Below, piece by piece: positions 8,634-17,493 of a stretch of DNA of 64,000 bases; the first letter of the stretch is position 1; every line of letters begins with the position of its first letter. The notes below the pieces were generated by a model. That model was not told where the DNA came from. It did not search any database and saw only the letters and a list, made by a program, of their open reading frames with translations. Origin of the DNA: G963678445 sp963678445 (GTDB taxonomy: Bacteria; Hydrogenedentota; Hydrogenedentia; Hydrogenedentales; G963678445). Made by a program: the position numbers and the translations under genes. The stretch covers positions 186,001 to 250,000 of the forward strand of contig OY782877.1 in assembly GCA_963678445.1 (NCBI GenBank), given 5' to 3'.

Positions 8634-9082
8634 CTCATAAACCCTCCCATATGTTGTGGTGATTTACTACGGCCGCCTTACGCTCGGCTCCTTGCTAAAG
8701 GGAGGATTTGGCTTGGGGACGGCACAATACAATGTAAGCCGCTACACAGAACGTGCAGCAAGAGCGCAGTATGTTAGACGTATTATCCCACAAAAATCAA
8801 GTTTCTGGGCAACATATTTCAAAAAAATTTTTCGGCGTCGAAATCCTTCCCAAAAATCGCCAGACACCTCCTTTCTCACCGCCCCAAGGGATGGATATAC
8901 AGAAAACACAAGGGCGATAAAAAAAATGCAAAACTGGTGCACAGCGCATTGAATTAAGTACACTAGCAACCGCGCATAAAGCGGGATAGTAACCGTAGAA
9001 TGCACCCTCAGGTCCAGGGAGTCCCTTTTCGGCGTTCCCTGGTCCAGTACTGTTAAAACATAAGCGGAGAAAGGACCTTGGA
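8634..9082. other. Intergenic region between divergent speD and the GDSL lipoprotein gene
   Basis: About 450 bases that must hold both divergent promoters. An inverted repeat CCAGGGA/TCCCTGG lies at about 9014-9043, shortly before the lipoprotein gene. A plus-strand open frame (8656-8952) shows no recognisable protein features. I see no riboswitch pattern that I can name. Confidence 0.45.
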
Positions 9083-11032
9083 ATGAAGCGGACACGTATA
9101 TCGATGATGGCGCTCTGCATAGGCATAGTGTTTCTGGTAAACGCCATGGCCAGTTTAGCCGGCTGCGCCACCCCCCAGGAAACACAACAAGTAAAGGCAT
9201 ATGCACATTCGGCGGTAACCCCAGCCCCCCGCGATGACGATTGGTGGCAGAAACGGCATAAAAGCTTTAACAAGCGCATACAAAAAGGAAATGTCGACCT
9301 GCTAATGATCGGCGACTCCATCACACATGGTTGGGAAAGTGGCGGAGCCCCTGTCTGGGAGCACTTCTATGGCGACCGTAACGCCGTGAATCTCGGTATT
9401 GGCGGAGACCGCACGCAACATGTGCTCTGGCGATTGGAGAATGGCAACATCGACAACATCTCACCGAAGTTGGCTGTAATCATGATCGGCACGAACAATT
9501 ACAAAGACAATAATGTGCGGGAGATTACTGAAGGCATTGAAGCCATCGTACAAAAGCTGCGCACTGAGTTGCCCGATATGAAAATCCTCCTGCTGGGAAT
9601 CTTCCCGCGTGAAGAAAAGCCAGGTAAAACCCGGAAAAAGTTAGCGCAAATCAACGAAAATATACAGGCCTTTGACGATGGAGAGATGGTGCATTTTCTG
9701 GACATCGGACAAGAATTCCTGGAGGCGAACGGCACATTACCTAAAACTATCATGCCGGATTTCTTGCATCCAAACACCTATGGATATTGGATCTGGGCCC
9801 GCGCAGTAGAACCTAAAATCGCTGAATTGATGGGCGAAATCGATGCGGGTAAGACACCTAAAGATTTTGTTAAGCTTTTCAATGGCAACGATCTGACGGG
9901 ATGGAAGGGCTTGGTAGAAAACCCGGAAAAACGCGCTAAAATGTCTGCCGAAGAGCTTGCCGAAAAACAAATCGCTGCTAATGAAAAAATGCGCGCCCAC
10001 TGGTCAGTTGTCAACGGCGCACTCCGCTTCGACGGCGTCAATGAAGGCGGTCCGCTGTGCACTATCCGCGATTACGAAGATTTCGAAATGCTGGTGGACT
10101 GGAAAATTGACAAAGGCGGCGACAGCGGCATCTACCTGCGAGGCGCTCCCCAAGTGCAAATCTGGGATACCGCGGAATGGCCAGAAGGTTCGGGCGGTCT
10201 GTACAACAACAAAAAGAATCCCAAAGATCCGCTCGTCTGTGCCGACAACCCCATCGGTGAATGGAATCATTTCTTCATCCGCATGATCGATGACAAAGTC
10301 ACGGTTTACCTCAACGACCACTTGGTGGTAAACAACGTCACCATGGAAAACTATTGGAACCGCGACATTCCAATCTATCCGTACGGACAAATCGAACTGC
10401 AAAACCACGGTTCCGAACTCTGGTTTAAAAACGTCTTCATTCGTGAAATCCCCCGAGGCGAAGGCTGGCGTCCTCTTTTCAACGGCAAAGACCTCACCGG
10501 CTGGAAAGCGATTGGTGGGAAACTCTCTTCCTGGGGTGTTGAAGACGGCATGCTCTTCACCACCGGCGACGGCGGTGGCTGGCTCTCGACCGCTGACGAA
10601 TACAGCGACTTCGAATTAGAACTGGAATTCCGCGTCCCCGAAGGCGGCAACAGCGGCGTGTTCATTCGCGCCCCCCGCAACGGCAACCCCGCCTTTGAGG
10701 GAAGTGAAGTACAGGTGCTTGACGACTACGCAGCCAAATACGCCGACCTGAAGGAGTACCAGTACTGCGGCAGCGTATACTCCACCAAGGCACCCTCCCA
10801 CCGCGCCAGCCTGCCCGCAGGCGAATGGCAAAAGATGCGCATCCGTTGCGAAGGCTCCAAAATCAACGTAACCCTCAATTGCCAGCCGATTGTTGACGTC
10901 GATTGCAACGATCATCTGGACAAACTCAAAGACCACCCCGGCCTTAAACGCAGCAAAGGCTTCATCGGTCTGCAAAATCATGGTTCACGACTGGACTACC
11001 GCAACATCCGCATCCGTGAGTTAAATAAGTAA
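9083..11032 (+). CDS. Lipoprotein with a GDSL esterase domain and two DUF1080 domains
   Basis: A 649-residue lipoprotein whose signal peptide ends in the lipobox SLAGC, with Cys28 as the lipidation site. Residues 70-250 form an SGNH/GDSL hydrolase: MIGDSIT with the nucleophile at Ser79, MIGTNN at 134-139, and DFLHP with Asp226 and His229. Two consecutive DUF1080 domains follow (about 262-455 and 462-647), each opening with LFNG-DLTGWK. DUF1080 is a concanavalin-like fold, named the 3-keto-disaccharide hydrolase domain. The fusion suggests a cell-surface enzyme removing acyl groups from, and cleaving, a carbohydrate. All catalytic residues of the GDSL part look intact. It is monocistronic, with a hairpin after it. 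Confidence 0.9.
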   Translation: MKRTRISMMALCIGIVFLVNAMASLAGCATPQETQQVKAYAHSAVTPAPRDDDWWQKRHKSFNKRIQKGNVDLLMIGDSITHGWESGGAPVWEHFYGDRNAVNLGIGGDRTQHVLWRLENGNIDNISPKLAVIMIGTNNYKDNNVREITEGIEAIVQKLRTELPDMKILLLGIFPREEKPGKTRKKLAQINENIQAFDDGEMVHFLDIGQEFLEANGTLPKTIMPDFLHPNTYGYWIWARAVEPKIAELMGEIDAGKTPKDFVKLFNGNDLTGWKGLVENPEKRAKMSAEELAEKQIAANEKMRAHWSVVNGALRFDGVNEGGPLCTIRDYEDFEMLVDWKIDKGGDSGIYLRGAPQVQIWDTAEWPEGSGGLYNNKKNPKDPLVCADNPIGEWNHFFIRMIDDKVTVYLNDHLVVNNVTMENYWNRDIPIYPYGQIELQNHGSELWFKNVFIREIPRGEGWRPLFNGKDLTGWKAIGGKLSSWGVEDGMLFTTGDGGGWLSTADEYSDFELELEFRVPEGGNSGVFIRAPRNGNPAFEGSEVQVLDDYAAKYADLKEYQYCGSVYSTKAPSHRASLPAGEWQKMRIRCEGSKINVTLNCQPIVDVDCNDHLDKLKDHPGLKRSKGFIGLQNHGSRLDYRNIRIRELNK

Positions 11033-11052
11033 ACGATGTAATCCCTTTCGTC

Positions 11053-11082
11053 AAGGGCCATGCCGTAATGGGCATGGCCCTT
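11053..11082 (+). terminator. Hairpin after the GDSL-DUF1080 gene
   Basis: A perfect 12-bp stem AAGGGCCATGCC / GGCATGGCCCTT with loop GTAATG begins 20 bases after the stop codon. No U-tract follows, so it may stabilise the 3' end rather than act as a classic intrinsic terminator. Confidence 0.55.
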
Positions 11083-11158
11083 GCCACATGCGCCCAAAAT
11101 ATGCAAGCATAAAGGCTGCATAGACTGTTTCTAGGTTAACGTTAAGGAAGCCGCCTGC

Positions 11159-12916
11159 ATGACCGCCATTCAGCGCATATGGACTCAGTTATATACCGTA
11201 GAGCTGGATCCCCTTTTGGTACTCAGTATAATCCTCATTGGTGGTCTCATCGGCGGCTGGGCAGCGCGGCGCGCCCACATCCCCGGCCTCACCGGCAATC
11301 TCCTTGCAGGGATAATCATGGGGCCCGTATGCCTGGACCTGTTCAGCGGCACCAACGTCACCGCAACCCTACGCCCCCTCTCCACCTTCGCCATGGGTCT
11401 CATCGCAGTCTCCGTCGGCAGCCACCTCTCCTACCGCCGCATCCACAACGCCCTGCGCCGCATCATCACCATCGCCCTGTGCGAAGCACTCGGCGCTATC
11501 CTGCTCGTCACGTTCGTCACTCGCTCTCTGGGCTTACCCTGGTTCGTCGCCCTCACCCTCGGCACCATCGCCGCCGCCACCTCCCCTGCTACCACACTGT
11601 CCCTGCTACGCGAAATGCGCGCCAAAGGCACCTTCTCCAAAACCCTCGTCTCCGTCGTCGCGCTCGACAACATGCTCTGCATCATGCTCTTCGCCTTTTC
11701 CAGCACCCTCATGGGGGACTTCTGCTCCCACGGCGCCGACGCCCGCATCGACCTCAGCTACGCCATCACCCACGTCAGCTGGCAACTTGCCGGCGCCGTC
11801 ATTCTGGCGCTCGTACTGGGAAAAACCACCGAACGCCTCATCCACAGTACGCACACCCACGAATTCAGCGTCATCTTCATCATCATACTGCTCAACGTCG
11901 GCATCTCCAGCACCTTCGACCTCAGCCCCCTGCTCACCTGCTTGTTCTTTGGTGTCTACCTTGGCAACGCCTCCGAAGAAACCGCCCGACAAACCCAGGC
12001 GCTCGGCCCCATCGAACTACTCCTCTTCAGCTGCTTCTTCACCATGGCCGGCGTCTCCCTGCACCTGCACACCATCCTGCACGCCGGACTCCTGTGCATC
12101 GGCTACCTCACCGCACGTATCGCCGGAAAATCCCTCGGCGCCCTTATCGGCGGCGCACTACTCGCCCGCTCCTCCCGCCGCATCTGGAGTAACATGGCCA
12201 TAGGACTCACCCCCCAGGCCGCAGTCGCCATTGGCCTCGTTTTCCTGCTCGGCAACGACCCCCGCGTACCCGAAGCCACCTGGTCCCTCATTGAAGCCAT
12301 CGTACTCGGCGCCGTCGCCGTCAACGAAGTCATCGGTCCCTTCTTCACCCGCATCGCCATACGCCGCTCCCGCGAAGACAACAAAGACCGACGCCGCCTC
12401 ATCGAATTCCTGCAAGAGGAATACATCCTCACCGACCTCAAAGCCAAAGAGAAATGGGACGCCCTCCACCAGATGGCGCACTTCTACATTCGCACCCACG
12501 GCGTCGCCCCACACAAAGAGCAGGAACTGTACAACTCCATCATGGAACGCGAAGAAGAATGCACCACCGCCATCGGACGCGGTGCCGCCATCCCCCACGG
12601 CCGCATCGCCGAAGGCAACGGTATCAAAGGCGTGCTTGGCATCTGCCGCGAAGGACTCGACTTCGACGCCTACGACGGCGCCCCCGTCCACATCATCATG
12701 CTCGTCGTCTCTCCCCGCGGCTACGAAAAAGAACACCTCGAAGTCATGGCCAGCCTCGCCCAAATGATCTCCGACGACATCATCCGCACCCGCCTGCTCG
12801 CCGCCATCGACCCCAACGACGCCTGGGAGATCATCGAAAGCGAAGAAGTGCGCACCTACAACTACTTCCTCGACCAGGAAGAAAGCCTCCCCCCCACAAA
12901 AACCGAAACCGTGTAA
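11159..12916 (+). CDS. CPA2-family cation/proton antiporter fused to a PTS EIIA domain
   Basis: 585 residues in two parts. Residues 1-405 hold about 12 hydrophobic helices of a Kef/NapA-like sodium (or potassium)/proton exchanger, with GLTGNLLAGIIMGP near the start. The C-terminal cytoplasmic part (about 425-570) is a fructose-type PTS EIIA domain with the phosphorylatable histidine in AIPHGR (His480) and the following LGICREGLDFDAYDG. Antiporters carrying EIIA domains are known, and the domain is thought to link ion exchange to phosphotransfer state. No EI, HPr or EIIBC gene is present here. Codon use is strikingly C-rich compared with the next gene. The HEPN gene follows after 26 bases. Confidence 0.88.
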   Translation: MTAIQRIWTQLYTVELDPLLVLSIILIGGLIGGWAARRAHIPGLTGNLLAGIIMGPVCLDLFSGTNVTATLRPLSTFAMGLIAVSVGSHLSYRRIHNALRRIITIALCEALGAILLVTFVTRSLGLPWFVALTLGTIAAATSPATTLSLLREMRAKGTFSKTLVSVVALDNMLCIMLFAFSSTLMGDFCSHGADARIDLSYAITHVSWQLAGAVILALVLGKTTERLIHSTHTHEFSVIFIIILLNVGISSTFDLSPLLTCLFFGVYLGNASEETARQTQALGPIELLLFSCFFTMAGVSLHLHTILHAGLLCIGYLTARIAGKSLGALIGGALLARSSRRIWSNMAIGLTPQAAVAIGLVFLLGNDPRVPEATWSLIEAIVLGAVAVNEVIGPFFTRIAIRRSREDNKDRRRLIEFLQEEYILTDLKAKEKWDALHQMAHFYIRTHGVAPHKEQELYNSIMEREEECTTAIGRGAAIPHGRIAEGNGIKGVLGICREGLDFDAYDGAPVHIIMLVVSPRGYEKEHLEVMASLAQMISDDIIRTRLLAAIDPNDAWEIIESEEVRTYNYFLDQEESLPPTKTETV

Positions 12917-12942
12917 TCCCCCAACGTTCCGAGGAACGGAAA

Positions 12943-14391
12943 ATGGCTACAAATCTTCAAAAGGCATACAATGCTTACTGCGACGTAGTACGTAAGAAAC
13001 TCCCTCCCTCAGCACGAGATAACGAATCCACAGATTCAATCAATCTCATCCAATCGTGTGTACAGCAATGTGAAGCTACACCGGAATTCGAAACCCTTCA
13101 CAAAGAAACTGTAAGAACGAAGCTTAGTTATGAATCAAAGGATATGGATTTCACGTTATTGTGCTACAAATCCTGTATCCAACATTTTTTCAGGCGGTCG
13201 GCGTTATATCTCAGTGTATTCCATGGAAAAAACCCCAAATCCGATTGGCAACATTATGATTCCGTCTTTTCAAAAAAAACCGAAACAATCACTCACTTGG
13301 CACCCCTTGAAGGACTTGATTTTCACGAAGACGAATATAATTTCGAAGATTTCAAGATCAGGCGATTCACAAAGGAAGAACTGGATTATTTACTCGAACA
13401 GGAGACCGCCCAACTATTTTTTCCTAACGCGGAAACGGATACAGATTTACTACGCCACTACTGGTGGCTTGTTGTTGCGGAAGAAAAAAATATTCCTCGA
13501 CGAGATTTTTTTGATTTCGATTTTTCGGATTATGATAAGGTAAGGCATAAAACAACGGATTTTCCGGAAATCATAAATCGTACACTACTCCGCCTCATCC
13601 TTTTTAATTTTAAAGCATTCTACGAAGATGGTAAAGCCCACTTCCAAATTCCATTCATAATCTCCGTTTCAAATGATTTACTAAGCCCCCTACCCATTGC
13701 CTCCAATCTTTCTAAACTGTCTCTAATACCCGTCATAGATCCAAGAACCGACAAAGAGATTGGAACTGAACCCAATACCTACATTTACCCACATGAGCAG
13801 GAATGCAAAGATTTTAAGAGAGAAGTGCAGATTTATAACGCAATGCTCAAAGATCTGGAGGATACATCCAAACAGTGGCGCTTTTTGAATGTCGCCACGA
13901 CTTTTTTTTTAAAAGAGTTCTTTAGTGACGGAATGGAGCAGTTGCTATGGAATATTGTTGTTATTGAAGCCTTGCTTGGTGAAAACGCCCATGGACTAAC
14001 CGAAAAGATTGCGAATCGTGTAGCCACCATCTTGGGAGCAACAGAAAAGGAGAAAAAACACTTTCGTAAGCTCTTCAAAAACCTCTATGGTTTTCGTTCA
14101 AACATGGTTCACGGCAATACGATTGACGATAAGGTTATGCTCCAGCATTTAGTCGAAGCACGCCAATTGGCAAGAGGGTTACTGGTTTGGTGGTTACATT
14201 ATCTTACCGGCGTTAAATCAACCATTTCGGATATGGACAAGCTACCAAGCCGAAAGAGCTTGTTATCTCTGTTGGACACCAACGCAACGGATAGAAGCCA
14301 TCTGGAAAAGCTGTGTGCACAACTCCCAAACGACTTCCCAAAAGTGCAAGAATGGCGCGAATCCACGATTAACACTGGCGAATCGCAATAA
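12943..14391 (+). CDS. ApeA-like HEPN domain protein, possible defence gene
   Basis: 482 residues. The C-terminal region (about 315-420) has the features of an ApeA-like HEPN domain, including NIVVIEALLG and the R-x4-H signature RSNMVHG (Arg385, His390) typical of HEPN ribonucleases. The N-terminal 300 residues are unassigned. A longer open frame starts at 12454, but it lies inside the antiporter gene in another frame. The ATG at 12943 has GAGGAACGGAAA before it and is the clear start. The gene is visibly AT-richer than the antiporter 26 bases upstream, suggesting separate acquisition. HEPN proteins are frequent in toxin and abortive-infection systems; that role here is inference. Confidence 0.72.
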   Translation: MATNLQKAYNAYCDVVRKKLPPSARDNESTDSINLIQSCVQQCEATPEFETLHKETVRTKLSYESKDMDFTLLCYKSCIQHFFRRSALYLSVFHGKNPKSDWQHYDSVFSKKTETITHLAPLEGLDFHEDEYNFEDFKIRRFTKEELDYLLEQETAQLFFPNAETDTDLLRHYWWLVVAEEKNIPRRDFFDFDFSDYDKVRHKTTDFPEIINRTLLRLILFNFKAFYEDGKAHFQIPFIISVSNDLLSPLPIASNLSKLSLIPVIDPRTDKEIGTEPNTYIYPHEQECKDFKREVQIYNAMLKDLEDTSKQWRFLNVATTFFLKEFFSDGMEQLLWNIVVIEALLGENAHGLTEKIANRVATILGATEKEKKHFRKLFKNLYGFRSNMVHGNTIDDKVMLQHLVEARQLARGLLVWWLHYLTGVKSTISDMDKLPSRKSLLSLLDTNATDRSHLEKLCAQLPNDFPKVQEWRESTINTGESQ

Positions 14392-14530
14392 CCTTAACAA
14401 ACCGCCCAGGGCTTACCGGCTTAGACGTCGGGACGTTGTCAGTAATGATACCGATAGTTTCGTTTTTGGTGGTTTTGGATGCGAAGGTTAGGGAAAAGGT
14501 AAATTCTGGTTCAAGGCTATACTGAATTCC

Positions 14531-15694
14531 TCAATGCCAGTGCAAATGCACCCCTTTCACCAGGCCTGGCGTACTGGCGACCAGTACGGCTTCCCCTTGG
14601 AGGGGTTGTTTGGTGCTGGTGACATTGTCCAATGCGTCGGATAGCACGACGTGGCGTTCACCAAATGTAATGAGGGAAAGAGAGGAACATTTATAGCCAA
14701 TATTGCCTCCGCCTTCTTGGGAGGCGTAGGTCACTATGAGAAGCTTGGCCTGCTCATCTAAAAGCAGCGCGGGACGCGTACCGCATGTATCTATACAGTA
14801 CGGTTCTTCCCATGTGCCCGATGGACGTCTCACCAATAGAACAAGCTTGGGCTGTCCCGCCACATCGTAACTTGTCTTGACCGCGGCATATAAGGCGCCA
14901 TCTGTCCCGACTGCACAATTCATATGATCGTCCGCCATGCCCTTTCCTACCGACAAGGCAAATGCTGCCGCAGGGGATTCGTCCGCTTCCCAATCCTGAG
15001 GCGGGTTCCCTTTTTTGTGTAAACGGAACCCAAAATGCTGCGTAACCTGATTGGACCAGAGTACCCCGACATCCCCCTGCGGAAATGCCATCACAACGCA
15101 GATATCATCTTTGGAAATACCCCTTTCCAAGGTAATCGGTGCATGGAAATCTGTCGAAGACGCATCACGCCAGCGCACGCGGATTCTTCTTTTCGCATCC
15201 GAAGCGACCCAGACCCGTCCCGACGCATCCACATCCAACGTAGCGGTCTCCACGCCCTTATCCAGATGCAAGGGTACAGAGGGAGGATACTTTTGAGAAA
15301 ACTGGTAGCAATGAGCGTCGACATCGTATGCGAGCGTTACGAATTCCGATTTTTTTCCTTTAAACAGCAGGACATACACAACCTCATTCACTGTCCTCAC
15401 ATCGGCATACACCTCGGTAGCGTCGGACAGCTTCAAGGCCGTTACCCACTTCGTTTCCGCCAGACGCCACACCCATGTACCTGTAGCATCCGGCAACACC
15501 GCCCACCACTGTCCGTCATGAAACCAAAGCTTTGATTGAGGTTTCGCAGATGTACTCGCTGTCACCTCCAACGGCTTCAACTCCGTCACTGAAAACGTTT
15601 TTTCAACCGCATTTGCTTCCGAAAAAAACGCCAACACGCATAGAAAAGCAATCCCAAAAAACAGATATAAAACAACCCGCTTCCTATTCACCAT
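14531..15694 (-). CDS. Secreted beta-propeller-like protein of unknown function
   Basis: 387 residues with a clean signal peptide: basic MVNRKR, a hydrophobic core, and likely cleavage after EANA. The mature part has recurring short strands with W and D-A-x-G motifs (KLWFHDGQWWAVLPD, LDVDASGRVWVASD, VGTDGALYAAV) as in sialidase- or WD-like propellers. I recognise no catalytic signature. After the TGA stop the same frame stays open for 53 more codons to a TAA at 14369-14371, and that segment reads like beta-rich protein; see findings. It is monocistronic and convergent with the HEPN gene. Confidence 0.7.
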   Translation of the reverse strand: MVNRKRVVLYLFFGIAFLCVLAFFSEANAVEKTFSVTELKPLEVTASTSAKPQSKLWFHDGQWWAVLPDATGTWVWRLAETKWVTALKLSDATEVYADVRTVNEVVYVLLFKGKKSEFVTLAYDVDAHCYQFSQKYPPSVPLHLDKGVETATLDVDASGRVWVASDAKRRIRVRWRDASSTDFHAPITLERGISKDDICVVMAFPQGDVGVLWSNQVTQHFGFRLHKKGNPPQDWEADESPAAAFALSVGKGMADDHMNCAVGTDGALYAAVKTSYDVAGQPKLVLLVRRPSGTWEEPYCIDTCGTRPALLLDEQAKLLIVTYASQEGGGNIGYKCSSLSLITFGERHVVLSDALDNVTSTKQPLQGEAVLVASTPGLVKGVHLHWH

Positions 15695-15764
15695 AACTCT
15701 CTTCTCACGTCCCCAAAACTATGAATAGGTTAGGAACCTGGTGGTTAACAAAGAAATCTTTTCC

Positions 15765-16505
15765 TTATACTTCCAACTCTTTCGGCCAGAGAAAGTATAC
15801 GCCAAATTTCGGGGAGGTGCGGCATTCTCCTCCGATTTTTTCGCCTAGTGCAGAAAGCTTCCAATTATCTCCATCCTCTTGAAGAAAGCCTTTCTTAACA
15901 AGCAAATCCCTTAATTCATTCGTACGTAGACCATGCGCTTTTGCCAGCCTCGATGTCGTTAACTTCTCGTACTCTTTTTTCTTTGGGGAAGGTTGGGAAG
16001 ATTTATCCTGCTCCACTTGTTGGTGATTTTTCTTCTCTTTAGGCGGCTCCGTCTCCTCCACCTTCTCTGCCGAAAGGCGAACTTGTTCACTAATACGGAT
16101 CAGGCGCTGCGCTTCTGTATAGGTTTCCCGATACAATTCAGGCTCCATTTCCCTATCGATGAAAACGCCCATTTCATTATTATTTACTTGACTAAAATCG
16201 TAAAGATTCATCGAGGTAATAATAGCCATACGTTCATTCAGATAGCATTTTGCATGCAGATTCTGACAAAAACTGGTGCGCACAAACTCCAGCGAACGCA
16301 GCCAATTAATTTCCTGCGGAGCAAGTTCACTTTTCCCATACACGATGCGAACATCCAATTTCAGACGATCCATATCTTCAAGTAGTTCGCGCATGCGATC
16401 ATTAAACTTGAGGAACGGACTGATAATAATCAGGCGTTCACGCGTTCGTTTAATAAGCTCCTCCAAATAGTAATTTATTGCGCTCGTATTTAAAAATTTG
16501 GCCAT
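15765..16505 (-). CDS. Phospholipase D-like domain protein with a C-terminal helix-turn-helix-like region
   Basis: 246 residues. Residues 1-150 form one PLD-like half with a single HKD-type motif HAKCYLNERMAIITSMN (His84, Lys86, Glu91 in the usual Asp place, Ser98, Asn100). One motif per chain implies dimerisation to build an active site. A charged linker (about 150-175, rich in E and K) precedes a C-terminal 70-residue domain (LAKAHGLRTNELRDLLVKKG) that looks like a DNA-binding winged or helix-turn-helix fold. Such proteins include nucleases and restriction-like enzymes as well as lipases; I favour a nucleic-acid role. No partner gene is evident. Confidence 0.7.
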   Translation of the reverse strand: MAKFLNTSAINYYLEELIKRTRERLIIISPFLKFNDRMRELLEDMDRLKLDVRIVYGKSELAPQEINWLRSLEFVRTSFCQNLHAKCYLNERMAIITSMNLYDFSQVNNNEMGVFIDREMEPELYRETYTEAQRLIRISEQVRLSAEKVEETEPPKEKKNHQQVEQDKSSQPSPKKKEYEKLTTSRLAKAHGLRTNELRDLLVKKGFLQEDGDNWKLSALGEKIGGECRTSPKFGVYFLWPKELEV

Positions 16506-16614
16506 TGAACTCCCTCAGTTCTTCTAAAAATCTATATGGTATCAAGAAAGGAACACGTCTGAAAATTATAGATATTGACACCCTCTTCTTCAAATGCCCA
16601 TGTGTAGAAAAATA

Positions 16615-17277
16615 CTACTTTTCTCCATCAAAACCTAACATCGCACTTACATAGGCGTGTACGAGGGAACGAAAAGCAGACAAACTTTCTGGGGCATATG
16701 GATCTCCTAACCAGCTATTATTCTCGACGGGGCCTGTAACAAAATAGCCATAGGTCAACCAATCTAAACTGCGTAGTAGCAGTGAAGCCTGCGCCTTTAA
16801 GTCTATTCGTCCCAACTCGTCCAGACTTTCCAGTAGCTGCAATAGCGTGTTGTGTAACAATAACGCGTTTTCATGATGCTCCACACTCGCTTCTTCGATA
16901 TCTGTCTCTAACCAGCGTCGCATGTATAAGCGTGCGCGTAATGGATTCTTGAGCACCAGGTCAATATGTGTATCTACCGCCCTGAATATAAGGGTCTGCA
17001 ACGCCTGTGCATCATCGTCAGGCATCTCTTGCACCATCTGTAAATATTCCGCCAGCACCGCATGTTCTTCGGCTTGCAAAGAATCCAGCACCTGTTGATA
17101 GAGTTGTCGTTTCGTACCCACATGATGGTGCACGGTAGCAATATTTAGCCCAGCCGCTGCTGCAATTTGACGCGTGGTCACCTTGTCAAAACCATGCGCA
17201 GAAAACAGTGCCATCGCCGTTTGCACAATGTCCTGGGCACGCTGTGCCTTGCCCTCTTGCTCCTTTTTTTTAGCCAT
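16615..17277 (-). CDS. TetR-family transcriptional regulator
   Basis: 220 residues. The N-terminal 60 residues carry the TetR helix-turn-helix (ALFSAHGFDKVTTRQIAAAAGLNIATVHHHVGT, written here as two adjoining stretches: ALFSAHGFDKV and TTRQIAAAAGLNIATVHHH). The C-terminal ligand domain is generic. The frame is open to 17334, but that extension runs through an operator palindrome. The ATG at 17275-17277 has AGGA about ten bases upstream and is preferred. A perfect 18-bp palindrome lies between its likely -35 and -10 boxes, which indicates autorepression. The divergent neighbour is the M28 peptidase, a possible second target. The effector is unknown. Confidence 0.9.
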   Translation of the reverse strand: MAKKKEQEGKAQRAQDIVQTAMALFSAHGFDKVTTRQIAAAAGLNIATVHHHVGTKRQLYQQVLDSLQAEEHAVLAEYLQMVQEMPDDDAQALQTLIFRAVDTHIDLVLKNPLRARLYMRRWLETDIEEASVEHHENALLLHNTLLQLLESLDELGRIDLKAQASLLLRSLDWLTYGYFVTGPVENNSWLGDPYAPESLSAFRSLVHAYVSAMLGFDGEK

Positions 17278-17303
17278 AATTGACATTCCTATCAGGTTGT
17301 AGG

Positions 17304-17334
17304 ATAATACAATCAATCGATTGATTGGCTGCAA
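17304..17334 (-). promoter_or_regulatory. TetR promoter with embedded perfect palindromic operator
   Basis: CAATCAATCGATTGATTG at 17310-17327 is an uninterrupted 18-bp palindrome. On the minus strand it fills the spacer between TTGCAG (17329-17334) and TATTAT (17304-17309), a spacing of 19. This is the classic arrangement for an autoregulated TetR repressor. Confidence 0.72.
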
Positions 17335-17493
17335 TCTGGTAAAACGGCTCGCTTAAACTGCACAACGAGGAACTCTTGGGACCGGCAGTTTTGTAAGAGT
17401 ACGCTCCACAGGTACCAAAAACCTGAGCTACGCCTCCCCAAAAGGCTTGCTCGAAATTAAATTCTATGCCGAGATGCATTATTGGAGTACCCC

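Noticed and set aside
8607..8636. Nine-codon frame (ATG AGT TGC...) overlapping the speD start
   Set aside because: Reminiscent of the eukaryotic AdoMetDC upstream ORF, but it lies out of frame within the gene's first codons and is probably chance.
8656..8952. 98-codon plus-strand frame between speD and the GDSL gene
   Set aside because: No protein features and it would occupy the promoter region of two divergent genes.
11179..12192. 337-codon frame inside the antiporter gene
   Set aside because: Arg/His/Pro-rich shadow of a C-biased coding sequence; no domain and no ribosome-binding site.
12454..12942. Plus-strand frame extending the HEPN gene 163 codons upstream
   Set aside because: It overlaps the antiporter gene in another frame, is extremely rich in Arg, His and Pro, and a good ribosome-binding site precedes the ATG at 12943.
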